A DNA stretch of 25,460 nt. It comes from Histomonas meleagridis. Lineage: Eukaryota; Parabasalia; Tritrichomonadida; Dientamoebidae. Every line of letters starts with the position of its first letter. Positions within the stretch are counted from its first letter, which is position 1. The position numbers and the translations under genes are program-made. The stretch is from positions 1-25,460 of the forward strand of contig WSYJ01000145.1 of assembly GCA_020186115.1 (NCBI GenBank), written 5' to 3'. Positions 1 to 10,596 of this stretch are shown in pieces. The notes under the pieces are model-generated. The model was not told the DNA's origin, made no database searches, and saw only the letters and a list, made by a program, of their open reading frames with translations.

Positions 1-1101
1 AAACAAACAAATATCTTTAGCATTAATATCAATTCCTTCTTGTTCAAGAAGTAATTTAACTATTTCTGTATGACCATTTCTAGATGCCCATATAAGTGCT
101 GTATAAAATAATTTAAATAATTTCCAAATATTATTTTGAAATTAAAAATTATTAAAAATAAATATCAAATAAAACAAATAAATATCTCTAGTATTAATAT
201 TAAATTCTTTCTTGTTCAAGAAGTAATTTAACTATTTCTGTATGACCTTTAGAAGATGCCCAAATAAGTGCTGTTTTAAATATTTTAAATAATTTCCAAA
301 TATTATTTTGGAATATAAAATTATTTAAATAAATATCAAATAAAACAAATAAATATCTTTAGCATTAATATCACCAAATATTTTTTGTTCAAGAAGTAAT
401 TTAACTATTTCTGTATGACCTTTTGAAGATGCCCAAATAAGTGCTGTACTAAATAATTTGAATAATTTCCAAATATTATTTTGAAATACAAAATTATTAA
501 AATAAATTTTAAATAAAACAAATAAATACCTTTAGCATTAATATCAATTCCTTCTTGTTCAAGAAGTAATTTAACTATTTCTGTATGACCTTTTGAAGAT
601 GCTAAAATAAGTGCTGTTTTAAATAATTTAAATAATTTCCAAATATTATTTTGAAATAAAAAATTATTAAAATAAATATCAAATAAAACAAATAAATACT
701 TTTAGTATTAATATCAATTCCTTCTTGTTCAAGAAGTAATTTAACTATTTCTGTATGACCTTCATAAGATGCTCTAATAAGTGCTGTCCAAAATAATTTA
801 AATAATTTCCAAATTTTATTTTGAAATACAAAATTATTAAAATAAATTTTAAATAAAACAAATAAATACCTTTAGCATTAATATCAATTCCTTCTTGTAA
901 AAGAAGAACTTTTGTAACTTCAGAATGACCTTGGCGTGTTGCCCAATGAAGTGCTGTTTCATTAATTTTATATTAATTCCAAAAAAAATTATTAAACATT
1001 CAATATTCATGAGAAACATATTTACCATTAATATCAAATATTTTTTGTTCGATTTGCCATTTAATAAATGATACAAATTCTTTTTGGTGTTGAGAAGGCA
1101 T
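1..1101 (-). pseudogene. Ankyrin-repeat gene, copy A (5' part, runs off the window edge)
   Basis: This minus-strand gene starts at the ATG at 1101 and continues past base 1. The first 28 or so residues (begins MPSQHQKEF) are followed by ankyrin repeats of the form TALxxAS..GHTEIVKLLL. At least six repeats are visible; their 'cagcac' landmarks fall at 956, 786, 616, 446, 273 and 101. Between repeats lies an AT-rich spacer of about 71 nt that destroys a continuous frame. Two spacings are 172-173 instead of 170, and two repeats carry altered sequence near 200-215 and 370-385. It is nearly identical, inverted, to copy B. Ankyrin repeats are protein-binding modules; no partner can be inferred. It is called a pseudogene because no uninterrupted frame exists; if the spacers are removed from the RNA it would be functional. 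Confidence 0.65.
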
Positions 1102-1106
1102 CAGGT

Positions 1107-1111
1107 TGTGA
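1107..1111 (-). promoter_or_regulatory. Inr-like element upstream of ankyrin copy A
   Basis: On the minus strand the motif TCACA lies six bases before the ATG at 1101. It fits the trichomonad initiator consensus TCA(+1)YW, which normally lies within about 20 bases of the start codon. The same motif is kept in copies B and C. The match is short, so this is supportive only. Confidence 0.45.
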
Positions 1112-1559
1112 ATAAATTTGACACTTTTATATTTGGCATTTTTTATTATCTTTGTTTTCTTTTTCAATATATGATCTCAGACTGGTAATAGTTGATATGA
1201 AAATATTAATATTTTGATAAAGTAAATACATATATATATGATAAAAAGTTAATTTGGTCATATCTTGATACATCCTATTTATAATGTCATAAACATTAAT
1301 TTATAACCAACATCAATTTCCTGAATCTCAAAGTCTGAAATAAAAAAGTGTGATAATATTGTTTTTTTATATATTTATATTAACTATGATCTGGAAGATT
1401 ATTTATTTATCGAATTTATTAAAAAAAATATGATATAGATAAAAAAATATTTTAATTTTATTTTGGTGATATGATTTTTTTATAATAAATCGAGTTAAAT
1501 CATCCTGTTTTCAATGAAAAATTATATTATTATCTCTATATTAATTCGCAAAAATATTA

Positions 1560-3052
1560 TTTTTTTTATGTTACAAGAACATTCACTTTGGTGTCATCAA
1601 GTTTATATTCAATATATAATGAAAATCCCAATTATATCATTAAAATAGAAACAAAAAATGAATATGAAAACAGTAAAAGATTTTTTTAATAATAAAGATG
1701 AATTGTTATATCCACCTGCAACACACTTTAAGATAACAAAAAATCCATGCACATGAAATTGTCGAAATTCTTCTAATAATATTCAATGTTCAGAAGAAAA
1801 CATTATTTTTATTTATCTTTAAGAAATTGATTAAGGTTATGGACCAATAATAGATGGAGATGCACCTCATGAAAATCCTCCATAAAAATTATCCTGAAGT
1901 TGACCCAGAACCAGTTGGGCAATATAAACCAGAATTTATTGATTGTCCATTAGATACATCAGAAGAACCCACACCAAAGAGCGAAAGTAAGTTTACAAAC
2001 TCTATAAAGATTAATATTTTACTGATATTTTTTGGCATCTAATATGGAATCCAAGCCAAAAAAAAGTTTTGATTTTTTTTCTGACTTAATCAACTACTCT
2101 TTCATAAGTAAAAAATATAACCAATTTAAACGAGATCCAATTCTTCTTGTAATATGAAACGAACGTTAAAATAAAAGTTTTGACAAGTTTTGGAAAATGG
2201 TTGCAACAAATAATTTAAATCCAATAACGCAACTTCTCCAAATCAATTAAACAACAACATTTATATAATTTAAATAATCAAGAATATATACAAAAGATGT
2301 ATAAAGATTAATACAAGAATTCTAAATTAATTATTCATTAAGTATTAATATTAATAAAGAACAATATTGGAAATTATCATTGACATTATATTTAGATTAG
2401 AGACATAATTATTACTATCGAATAAATAATTTGATCAACATCAAATGGGATCTTTATTATGTGATTTACATGATCAAACAGGAGCATTATAAAGATTACA
2501 ATCATTTAGACAAATAAATTCAGATTCAACTAATTCAATAGAAACTACTACAATTGAAGATAATAAAATAATAATGAAAATGAATAAATATTGATGATTC
2601 TAAATAATATACATATACATATTCATTTTCTTCACCATCACAACATATTAAATTAAATAATTTATTACAATGTACATTTTATCTTCATAATAATCAAGTT
2701 TTTTTCACGCCAGATAATATAAATAATAATATTCAACATCGATTAATTGAAAATAAACTCAAAGATTTATATATGGGAATACAAAGAAATCAACATCATA
2801 TTCCAAGTGTTTTATGATAAAAAATTTATAATATTTCGAAATCAAAATATTCAGGAAACAGTTTTTAAAATAGATAAAAAATTAAAATTACCAAATTTGA
2901 AATATTTACAAACATCAAATTCATCAATGTTAAAACAAGAGAAAATTACCAAAAAATGGGGAAATGTCAAATCATAAATATTTAATAATAATTTATTTTC
3001 AGGAATAAGTTTTAATGATTTAACACAACATCCGGTTTTTCCATTGGTATTA
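1560..3052 (+). pseudogene. BEACH-domain gene fragment, copy A (with ADP-ribosyltransferase-like 5' part)
   Basis: These are decayed plus-strand coding remnants. From about 1566 to 1740 the frame carries a stretch with the pattern 'DELLYPPATHFKITKN', which resembles the E-x-L-x-PP-x-T-x-F-x-V strand of arginine ADP-ribosyltransferases (weak). A proline-rich segment follows (about 1850-1990). About 2350-2500 has a 'QYWKLS' stretch like the linker before PH-BEACH domains. About 2640-2720 resembles the PH-like fold and about 2750-2960 continues it in another frame. At 3005-3050 comes the strongly diagnostic start of a BEACH domain ([15 protein letters not shown]). TAA, TAG and TGA stops and at least one frameshift interrupt it. 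At 3052 the homology is cut off and the inverted copy begins. BEACH proteins act in vesicle trafficking and autophagy; this copy cannot make one. Confidence 0.65.
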
Positions 3053-3970
3053 TGTAAATCACATAATAAAGATCCCATTTGATGTTGATCAAATTATTTA
3101 TTCGATAGTAATAATTATGTCTCTAATCTAAATATAATGTCAATGATAATTTCCAATATTGTTCTTTATTAATATTAATACTTAATGAATAATTAATTTA
3201 GAATTCTTGTATTAATCTTTATACATCTTTTTGTATATATTCTTGATTATTTAAATTATATAAATGTTGTTGTTTAATTGATTTGGAGAAGTTGTGTTAT
3301 TGGATTTAAATTATTTGTTGCAAACCATTTTCCAAAACTTGTCAAAACTTTTATTTTTAACGTTCGTTTCATATTACAAGAAGAATTGATCTCGTTTAAA
3401 TTGGTTATATTTTTACTTATGAAAGAGTAGTTGATTAAGTCAGAAAAAAAATCAAAACTTTTTTTTTTTTTTTTTCCATATTAGATGCCAAAAAATATCA
3501 GTAAAATATTAATCTTTATAGAGTTTGTAAACTTACTTTCGCTCTTTGGTGTGGGTTCTTCTGATGTATCTAATGGACAATCAATAAATTCTGGTTTATA
3601 TTGCCCAACTGGTTCTGGGTCAACTTCAGGATAATTTTATGGAGGATTTTCATGAGGTGCATCTCCATCTATTATTGGTCCATAACCTTAATCAATTTCT
3701 TAAAGATAAATAAAAATAATGTTTTCTTCTGAACATTGAATATTATTAGAAGAATTTCGACAATTTCATGTGCATGGATTTTTTGTTATCTTAAAGTGTG
3801 TTGCAGGTGGATATAACAATTCATCTTTATTATTAAAAAAATCTTTTACTGTTTTCATATTCATTTTTTGCTTCTATTTTAATGATATAATTGGGATTTT
3901 CATTATATATTGAATATAAACTTGATGACACCAAAGTGAATGTTCTTGTAACATAAAAAAAAAAAATAAT
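3052..3970 (-). pseudogene. BEACH-domain gene fragment, copy B (5' part only)
   Basis: This minus-strand remnant matches the 5' portion of the copy C BEACH pseudogene (about 9225-10130). It ends abruptly at 3052, so the PH-like, BEACH and WD40 parts are missing. It has the same stop codons as copies A and C plus extra one-base changes. The bases that read 'ggcttgga' in copy C are replaced by a run of 17 T at 3459-3475. It lies divergent from ankyrin copy B, with about 450 bp of intergenic DNA between them. Confidence 0.6.
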
Positions 3971-4414
3971 ATTTTTGCGAATTAATATAGAGATAATAAT
4001 ATAATTTTCATTGAAAACAGGATGATTTAACTCGATTTATTATAAAAAAAATCATATCACCAAAATAAAATTAAAATATTTTTTTATCTATATCATATTT
4101 TTTTTAATAAATTCGATAAATAAATAATCTTCCAGATCATAGTTAATATAAATATATAAAAAAACAATATTATCACACTTTTTTATTTCAGACTTTGAGA
4201 TTCAGGAAATTGATGTTGGTTATAAATTAATGTTTATGACATTATAAATAGGATGTATCAAGATATGACCAAATTAACTTTTTATCATATATATATGTAT
4301 TTACTTTATCAAAATATTAATATTTTCATATCAACTATTACCAGTCTGAGATCATATATTGAAAAAGAAAACAAAGATAATAAAAAATGCCAAATATAAA
4401 AGTGTCAAATTTAT

Positions 4415-4419
4415 TCACA
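4415..4419 (+). promoter_or_regulatory. Inr-like element upstream of ankyrin copy B
   Basis: TCACA lies six bases before the ATG at 4425 and matches the trichomonad Inr consensus TCAYW. It supports this ATG as the start and suggests the promoter is intact. Confidence 0.45.
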
Positions 4420-4424
4420 ACCTG

Positions 4425-6876
4425 ATGCCTTCTCAACACCAAAAAGAATTTGTATCATTTATTAAATGGCAAATCGAACAAAAAATATTTGATATTAATG
4501 GTAAATATGTTTCTCATGAATATTGAATGTTTAATAATTTTTTTTTGGAATTAATATAAAATTAATGAAACAGCACTTCATTGGGCAACACGCCAAGGTC
4601 ATTCTGAAGTTACAAAAGTTCTTCTTTTACAAGAAGGAATTGATATTAATGCTAAAGGTATTTATTTGTTTTATTTAAAATTTATTTTAATAATTTTGTA
4701 TTTCAAAATAAAATTTGGAAATTATTTAAATTATTTTGGACAGCACTTATTAGAGCATCTTATGAAGGTCATACAGAAATAGTTAAATTACTTCTTGAAC
4801 AAGAAGGAATTGATATTAATACTAAAAGTATTTATTTGTTTTATTTGATATTTATTTTAATAATTTTTTATTTCAAAATAATATTTGGAAATTATTTAAA
4901 TTATTTAAAACAGCACTTATTTTAGCATCTTCAAAAGGTCATACAGAAATAGTTAAATTACTTCTTGAACAAGAAGGAATTGATATTAATGCTAAAGGTA
5001 TTTATTTGTTTTATTTAAAATTTATTTTAATAATTTTGTATTTCAAAATAATATTTGGAAATTATTCAAATTATTTAGTACAGCACTTATTTGGGCATCT
5101 TCAAAAGGTCATACAGAAATAGTTAAATTACTTCTTGAACAAAAAGGAATTGATATTAATGCTAAAGATATTTATTTGTTTTATTTGATATTTATTTTAA
5201 TAATTTTGTATTTCAAAATAATATTTGGAAATTATTGAAATTATTTAAAACAGCACTTATTTTAGCATCTTGGAAAGGTCATACAGAAATAGTTAAATTA
5301 CTTCTTGAACAAAAAAGAATTAATATTAATACTAGAGATATTTATTTGTTTTATTTGATATTTATTTTAATAATTTTTAATTTCAAAATAATATTTGGAA
5401 ATTATTTAAATTATTTTATACAGCACTTATATGGGCATCTAGAAATGGTCATACAGAAATAGTTAAATTACTTCTTGAACAAGAAGGAATTGATATTAAT
5501 GCTAAAGATATTTGTTTGTTTTATTTAATATTTATTTTAATAATTTTGTATTTCAAAATAATATTTGAAAATTATTTAAATTATTTAAAACAGCACTTAT
5601 TTTAGCATCTTGGAAAGGTCATACAGAAATAGTTAAATTACTTCTTGAACAAAAAAGAATTAATATTAATACTAGAGATATTTATTTGTTTTATTTGATA
5701 TTTATTTTAATAATTTTTAATTTCAAAATAATATTTGGAAATTATTTAAATTATTTAAAACAGCACTTATATTAGCTTCTTCAGAAGGTCATACAGAAAT
5801 AGTTAAATTACTTCTTGAACAAAAAAGAATTAATATTAATACTAGAGATATTTATTTGTTTTATTTAATATTTATTTTAATAATTTTGTATTTCAAAATA
5901 ATATTTGGAAATTATTTAAATTATTTAATACAGCACTTATTTGGGCATCTTATGAAGGTCATACAGAAATAGTTAAATTACTTCTTGAACAAGAAGGAAT
6001 TGATATTAATGCTAAAAATATTTATGTACTTTATTTAAAATTTATTTTAATAATTTTGTATTTCAAAATAATATTTGGAAATTATTCAAATTATTTTGGA
6101 CAGCACTTATTTGGGCATCTTATGAAGGTCATACAGAAATAGTTAAATTACTTCTTGAACAAGAAGGAATTGATATTAATGCTAAAGATATTTATTTGTT
6201 TTATTTGATATTTATTTTAATAATTTGAAAATTATTGAAATTATTTAGTACAGCACTTATTTGGGCATCTTCAAAAGGTCATACAGAAATAGTTAAATTA
6301 CTTCTTGAACAAGAAGGAATTGATATTAATGCTAAAAGTATTTATTTGTTTTATTTATAATTTATTTTAATAATTTTTTATTTCAAAATAATATTTGGAA
6401 ATTATTTAAATTATTTGAAACAGCACTTATTTGGGCATCTTCAAAAGGTCATACAGAAATAGTTAAATTACTTCTTGAACAAAAAGGAATTGATATTAAT
6501 GCTAAAGATATTTATTTGTTTTATTTGATATTTATTTTAATAATTTTGTATTTCAAAATAATATTTGGAAATTATTGAAATTATTTAAAACAGCACTTAT
6601 TTTAGCATCTTGGAAAGGTCATACAGAAATAGTTAAATTACTTCTTGAACAAGAAAGAATTGATATCGATACTAAAAATATTTATTTGTTTTGTTTCAAG
6701 TATTTTTAAATAATATGATATTTCATATAAACATTTGGAATTACTTTCAAACATATAAAACAGCGCTTATAATAGCATCAGAAAATAAAAATGCAGAAAT
6801 TATTCGATTATTTGCAGACAAAATTCAACATCATAAATGTGATGACATAATAAAACTAAAAGATTCTCAAGGATAA
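4425..6876 (+). pseudogene. Ankyrin-repeat gene, copy B (14 repeat modules with spacers)
   Basis: It starts at ATG 4425 (MPSQHQKEF...) and ends at TAA 6874-6876 after a C-terminal repeat ending KDSQG. Fourteen ankyrin repeats are marked by 'cagcac/cagcgc' at 4571, 4741, 4911, 5081, 5251, 5421, 5591, 5761, 5931, 6101, 6251, 6421, 6591 and 6761. Every spacing is 170 bp except one of 150. Each module is about 99 nt of clear ankyrin coding, ending with codons [D/G/S/N]-I-Y, then about 71 nt of AT-rich spacer, then a variable codon before T-A-L. The spacer shifts the frame and often has stops, so no long reading frame survives. No GT...AG or trichomonad 3' motif is present at fixed positions. It is either a pseudogene or a gene with undescribed removable spacers. 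It converges on the BEACH pseudogene of copy C. Confidence 0.7.
4571..6876 (+). repeat. 170-bp tandem ankyrin modules, copy B
   Basis: There are thirteen spacings of 170 bp, one of them shortened to 150 by a 20-bp deletion in the spacer near 6220. The spacer is nearly invariant, with blocks TTGTTTTATTT, TTTATTTTAATAATTTT and ATTTGGAAATTATT. The coding half varies mainly at ankyrin surface positions such as SSKGH, SYEGH, SWKGH, SRNGH and SSEGH. Confidence 0.85.
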
Positions 6877-7079
6877 AAGAGGAAATATTTCAATATTGAA
6901 ATAAACATTTCCTAAATTCAGTTTGTTTTAATACATTAATATTAACGCATGAAATTTGATAAATAGAATATTTTATATCATATTTCATTGCATGATTTTC
7001 AGATAATTTGATGATAATTTTTGTGAAAAATATTATGAAAAAAAATTAGAGAATATCATTCATTTAATAACACTAAAAA
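6877..7079. other. Convergent intergenic region, copy B side
   Basis: About 200 bp of AT-rich sequence lies between the ankyrin stop and the 3' end of the BEACH pseudogene. It is repeated almost exactly at 12221-12430 behind ankyrin copy C. That shows the ankyrin 3' flank belongs to the duplicated unit. No gene is visible in it. Confidence 0.6.
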
Positions 7080-10000
7080 TTATTTACTCTTAAAGTTTAA
7101 TGGAATTCTATTGAGTACATTTGTTTTTGAGTCGAAGTACATCGTTACGACTGCGTCCTGTAACTCGAATGTACTTAAAATCCTCAAACACAGAAAAATT
7201 ATAAATGTCAACTTGTTATTTAAGTCGGACACTGACAACGCGTAATCCTTATGCGCAATGATCATTTCGCACCATCGTATTTTCAGACTTTGAATTTCCA
7301 ATTCTTCGATTTTATTTAAGGACATTCCATATTTTTAATAATTTCACAACATATCAATATACAAGGCGATGCACGAATTTTTAACATTAAAATATTATAA
7401 TTAAATGAAACATTGAAGAAATAAAATGATGAAATTTCTCGTGATTTATAACAAATTAATCAATTACTTACAATATAAATATCAAAATCATTAATCGTCG
7501 CTTGTTGTGCACTCATTTGGAATTTCATTGTCGCAGGTCGTGTAAAGTTCAATTTAATGATAAAATAATTTCGTGAAGCTGTAACAATGTCATTCGTACT
7601 CATAACATTTAATGTATTTATTAATGAATATTGTCGTTGTGAATTAATTAATTTAATAGTGAAATTATTAATATCAATTTGAAGCATATGAAATGTGCAA
7701 TCATTACATGTTGATATAATTAAGATATTCTTGTTGAAATGATATGAAATTGTTCTCTCTGAAATACATTGAAATCATGTTAAACAATAACTAATATCAA
7801 AAATATTTTTACTTGTATTATTCTTTAATATTAAAGTAACTAATGATGGAATATTAATTAAAATATTATTTAATGTCGTTCAATGAAATATTGGCTTCGA
7901 TTTTATTTCAATTTGTAATGTCGGTGTAAATAATGATAAAATAAAATTATACAATTGTCGAAAAGTTACTTTTCATTTGTTGTGGATTCTTAAAGATTTG
8001 ATTTGGAATTGTACAAAAACTTTTACTAAATTGTTGATATAAAATTAAATTTTCTGGATATTATAATACTTGTTGAGTCATATTTGTTTAAGATGTATGA
8101 TGATGAAATGTATTATTCGCTAAAACTGATTATTTCACATTTTGTTTATATCCAAATATTAATTCATTCCATTTAGGGAAATTTAAACTTACTTAAAGAA
8201 TCACTTTCTAATGATACACAATGTCCCTATATGAAATCATAAGCATTTTTACTCCATTGAGGTAATGTTACTTAATTAATTTTAGTTCCATTTGATTTAA
8301 ATTTATTTCAGATAATTTGAATGATTTAAATATCGTGGAAAATCATAAAAATTTGTTGATGTTATAGCATCCCATAAATGAGGATTCGATGAAAAGATTC
8401 GAATTGATCGATAAATTTTATTATCTTGCATTTTAATATTAATACTTGTAAATGGTTCGAATCGTATTAAATAATATGATACAAAATATCAATTAGAATA
8501 ATGTAATTTATATATAAATTTGTTTTCTTCATCAATTTCTGAGAATAATTACATGAAATGTTCAAATAGATATTCATTTATTACTTAAATATGTTTAATT
8601 AATTATCGATAAACATTCGGATCATTTAAATCAATAGTTTCATTTGGATAATCTTTTAATACCAATGGAAAAACCGGATGTTGTGTTAAATCATTAAAAC
8701 TTATTCCTGAAAATTAATTATTATTAAATATTTATAATTTGACATTTCCCCATTTTTTGGTAATTTTCTCTTGTTTTAACATTGATGAATTTGATGTTTG
8801 TAAATATTTCAAATTTGGTAATTTTAATTTTTTATCTATTTTAAAAACTGTTTCCTGAATATTTTGATTTCGAAATATTATAAATTTTTTATCATAAAAC
8901 ACTTGGAATATGATGTTGATTTCTTTGTATTCCCATATATAAATCTTTGAGTTTATTTTCAATTAATCGATGTTGAATATTATTATTTATATTATCTGGC
9001 GTGAAAAAAACTTGATTATTATGAAGATAAAATGTACATTGAAGTAAATTATTTAATTTAATATGTTGTGATGGTGAAGAAAATGAATATGTATATGTAT
9101 CTTCTTTAGAACCATCAACATTTATTTCATTTTCATTTTCAATTGTAGTAGTTTCTATTGAATTAGTTGAATCTGAATTTATTTGTCTAAATGATTGTAA
9201 TCTTTATAATGCTCCTGTTTGATCATGTAAATCACATAATAAAGATCCCATTTGATGTTGATCAAATTATTTATTCGATAGTAATAATTATGTCTCTAAT
9301 CTAAATATAATGTCAATGATAATTTCCAATATTGTTCTTTATTAATATTAATACTTAATGAATAATTAATTTAGAATTCTTGTATTAATCTTTATACATC
9401 TTTTGTATATATTCTTGATTATTTAAATTATATAAATGTTGTTGTTTAATTGATTTGGAGAAGTTGCGTTATTGGATTTAAATTATTTGTTGCAACCATT
9501 TTCCAAAACTTGTCAAAACTTTTATTTTAACGTTCGTTTCATATTACAAGAAGAATTGGATCTCGTTTAAATTGGTTATATTTTTACTTATGAAAGAGTA
9601 GTTGATTAAGTCAGAAAAAAAATCAAAACTTTTTTTGGCTTGGATTCCATATTAGATGCCAAAAAATATCAGTAAAATATTAATCTTTATAGAGTTTGTA
9701 AACTTACTTTCGCTCTTTGGTGTGGGTTCTTCTGATGTATCTAATGGACAATCAATAAATTCTGGTTTATATTGCCCAACTGGTTCTGGGTCAACTTCAG
9801 GATAATTTTATGGAGGATTTTCATGAGGTGCATCTCCATTCATTATTGGTCCATAACCTTAATCAATTTCTTAAAGATAAATAAAAAATAATGTTTTCTT
9901 CTGAACATTGAATATTATTAGAAGAATTTCGACAATTTCATGTGCATGGATTTTTTGTTATCTTAAAGTGTGTTGCAGGTGGATATAACAATTCATCTTT

Positions 10001-10130
10001 ATTATTAAAAAAATCTTTTACTGTTTTCATATTCATTTTTGCTTCTATTTTAATGATATAATTAGGATTTTCATTATATATTGAATATAAACTTGATGAC
10101 ACCAAAGTGAATGTTCTTGTAACATAAAAA
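7080..10130 (-). pseudogene. BEACH-domain / WD40 protein pseudogene, copy C (longest copy)
   Basis: The minus strand carries a full but broken BEACH protein. In coding order: an ADP-ribosyltransferase-like 5' segment (about 10125-9950), a proline-rich linker (about 9850-9720), a pre-BEACH 'YWKLS' segment (about 9345), a PH-like part (about 9060-8760), and the BEACH core. The core shows [17 protein letters not shown] and LNDPNVYR (8705-8590), RFEPFTSINI (about 8465), LWDAIT (about 8375), LPQWSKNAYDF (about 8260-8230), ELIFGYKQ (about 8160) and IPNQIFKNP (about 8000). WD40-like blades follow in two open stretches (7687-7460 and 7325-7080). Several stops and at least three frameshifts break it. 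BEACH proteins normally scaffold membrane trafficking. The stops do not fall on one residue type, so this is decay rather than a variant code. Confidence 0.7.
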
Positions 10131-10586
10131 AAAAAAATAATATTTTTGCGAATTAATATAGAGATAATAATATAATTTTCATTGAAAACAGGATGATTTA
10201 ACTCGATTTATTATAAAAAAAATCATATCACCAAAATAAAATTAAAATATTTTTTTATCTATATCATATTTTTTTTAATAAATTCGATAAATAAATAATC
10301 TTCCAGATCATAGTTAATATAAATATATAAAAAAACAATAGTATCACACTTTATTATTTCAGACTTTGAGATTCAGGAAATTGATGTTGGTTATAAATTA
10401 ATGTTTATGACATTATAAATAGGATGTATCAAGATATGACCAAATTAACTTTTTATCACATATATATGTATTTACTTTATCAAAATATTAATATTTTCAT
10501 ATCAACTATTACCAGTCTGGGGGTCATATATTGAAAAAGAAAACAAAGATAATAAAAAATGCCAAATATAAAAGTGTCAAATTTAT

Positions 10587-10591
10587 TCACA
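10587..10591 (+). promoter_or_regulatory. Inr-like element upstream of ankyrin copy C
   Basis: TCACA lies six bases before the ATG at 10597, the same position as in copies A and B. Confidence 0.45.
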
Positions 10592-10596
10592 ACCTG

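Larger units (their letters stand above)
1..2471. repeat. Left arm of large inverted repeat
   Basis: Read as its reverse complement, this stretch matches 3052-5522 almost base for base. It covers the 5' part of the ankyrin gene, the divergent intergenic region and the 5' part of the BEACH fragment. The arms differ mainly by homopolymer length changes and a few ankyrin-repeat variants. The arm reaches the window edge, so its true length may be greater. A third copy lies at about 9225-11700 in the same orientation as the right arm. Confidence 0.85.
3052..5522. repeat. Right arm of large inverted repeat
   Basis: This is the inverted partner of 1-2471, separated by a loop of about 580 bp (2472-3051). 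The arm start is visible where 'tgtaaatcacataataaagatccc' mirrors the same bases read backward at about 2447-2470. The loop is not unique DNA: it matches about 8657-9225 in reverse complement, so the whole of copy A is an inverted version of copy C. Confidence 0.85.

Noticed and set aside
1-1100. CRISPR-like array
   Set aside because: The regularly spaced units are ankyrin coding modules with near-identical spacers, the opposite of a CRISPR layout, and the DNA is eukaryotic.
2747-2977. Independent small gene of 76 codons repeated at 8732-8962
   Set aside because: It is one open piece of the BEACH pseudogene (between the PH-like part and the BEACH core), repeated because the unit is duplicated.
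1560-3050. Variant genetic code (TAA/TAG as Gln, TGA as Trp) in the BEACH region
   Set aside because: Several stops fall where Gln or Trp would look plausible, but others sit at positions where BEACH proteins have different residues, and frameshifts are also needed. Nearby H3, H4, CSN5 and MON2-like genes use normal stops.
4997-5079. Canonical GT...AG introns between ankyrin modules
   Set aside because: Some modules show a GT near 'aaaggtattt' and an AG near 'tttagtaca', but most modules have GAT, AAT or other bases there, and the trichomonad GTATGT...ACTAACACACAG signals are absent. The exon left over would be 89 nt and would not keep frame.
5176-5246. Spacer encoding a transmembrane segment
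   Set aside because: In ankyrin frame many spacers read as LFYLIFILIILYFKIIFGNY, but this follows from AT-rich composition. Some modules have a stop in the spacer (for example near 6358 and 11021), and the frame is wrong for the next repeat.
5235-5255. Programmed -1 frameshifting at T-TTA-AAA before the ankyrin TAL
   Set aside because: The heptamer exists only in modules whose variable codon is AAA. Modules with TGG, GAA, AGT, AAT or TAT at that place lack it, and some spacers have stops upstream in the required frame.
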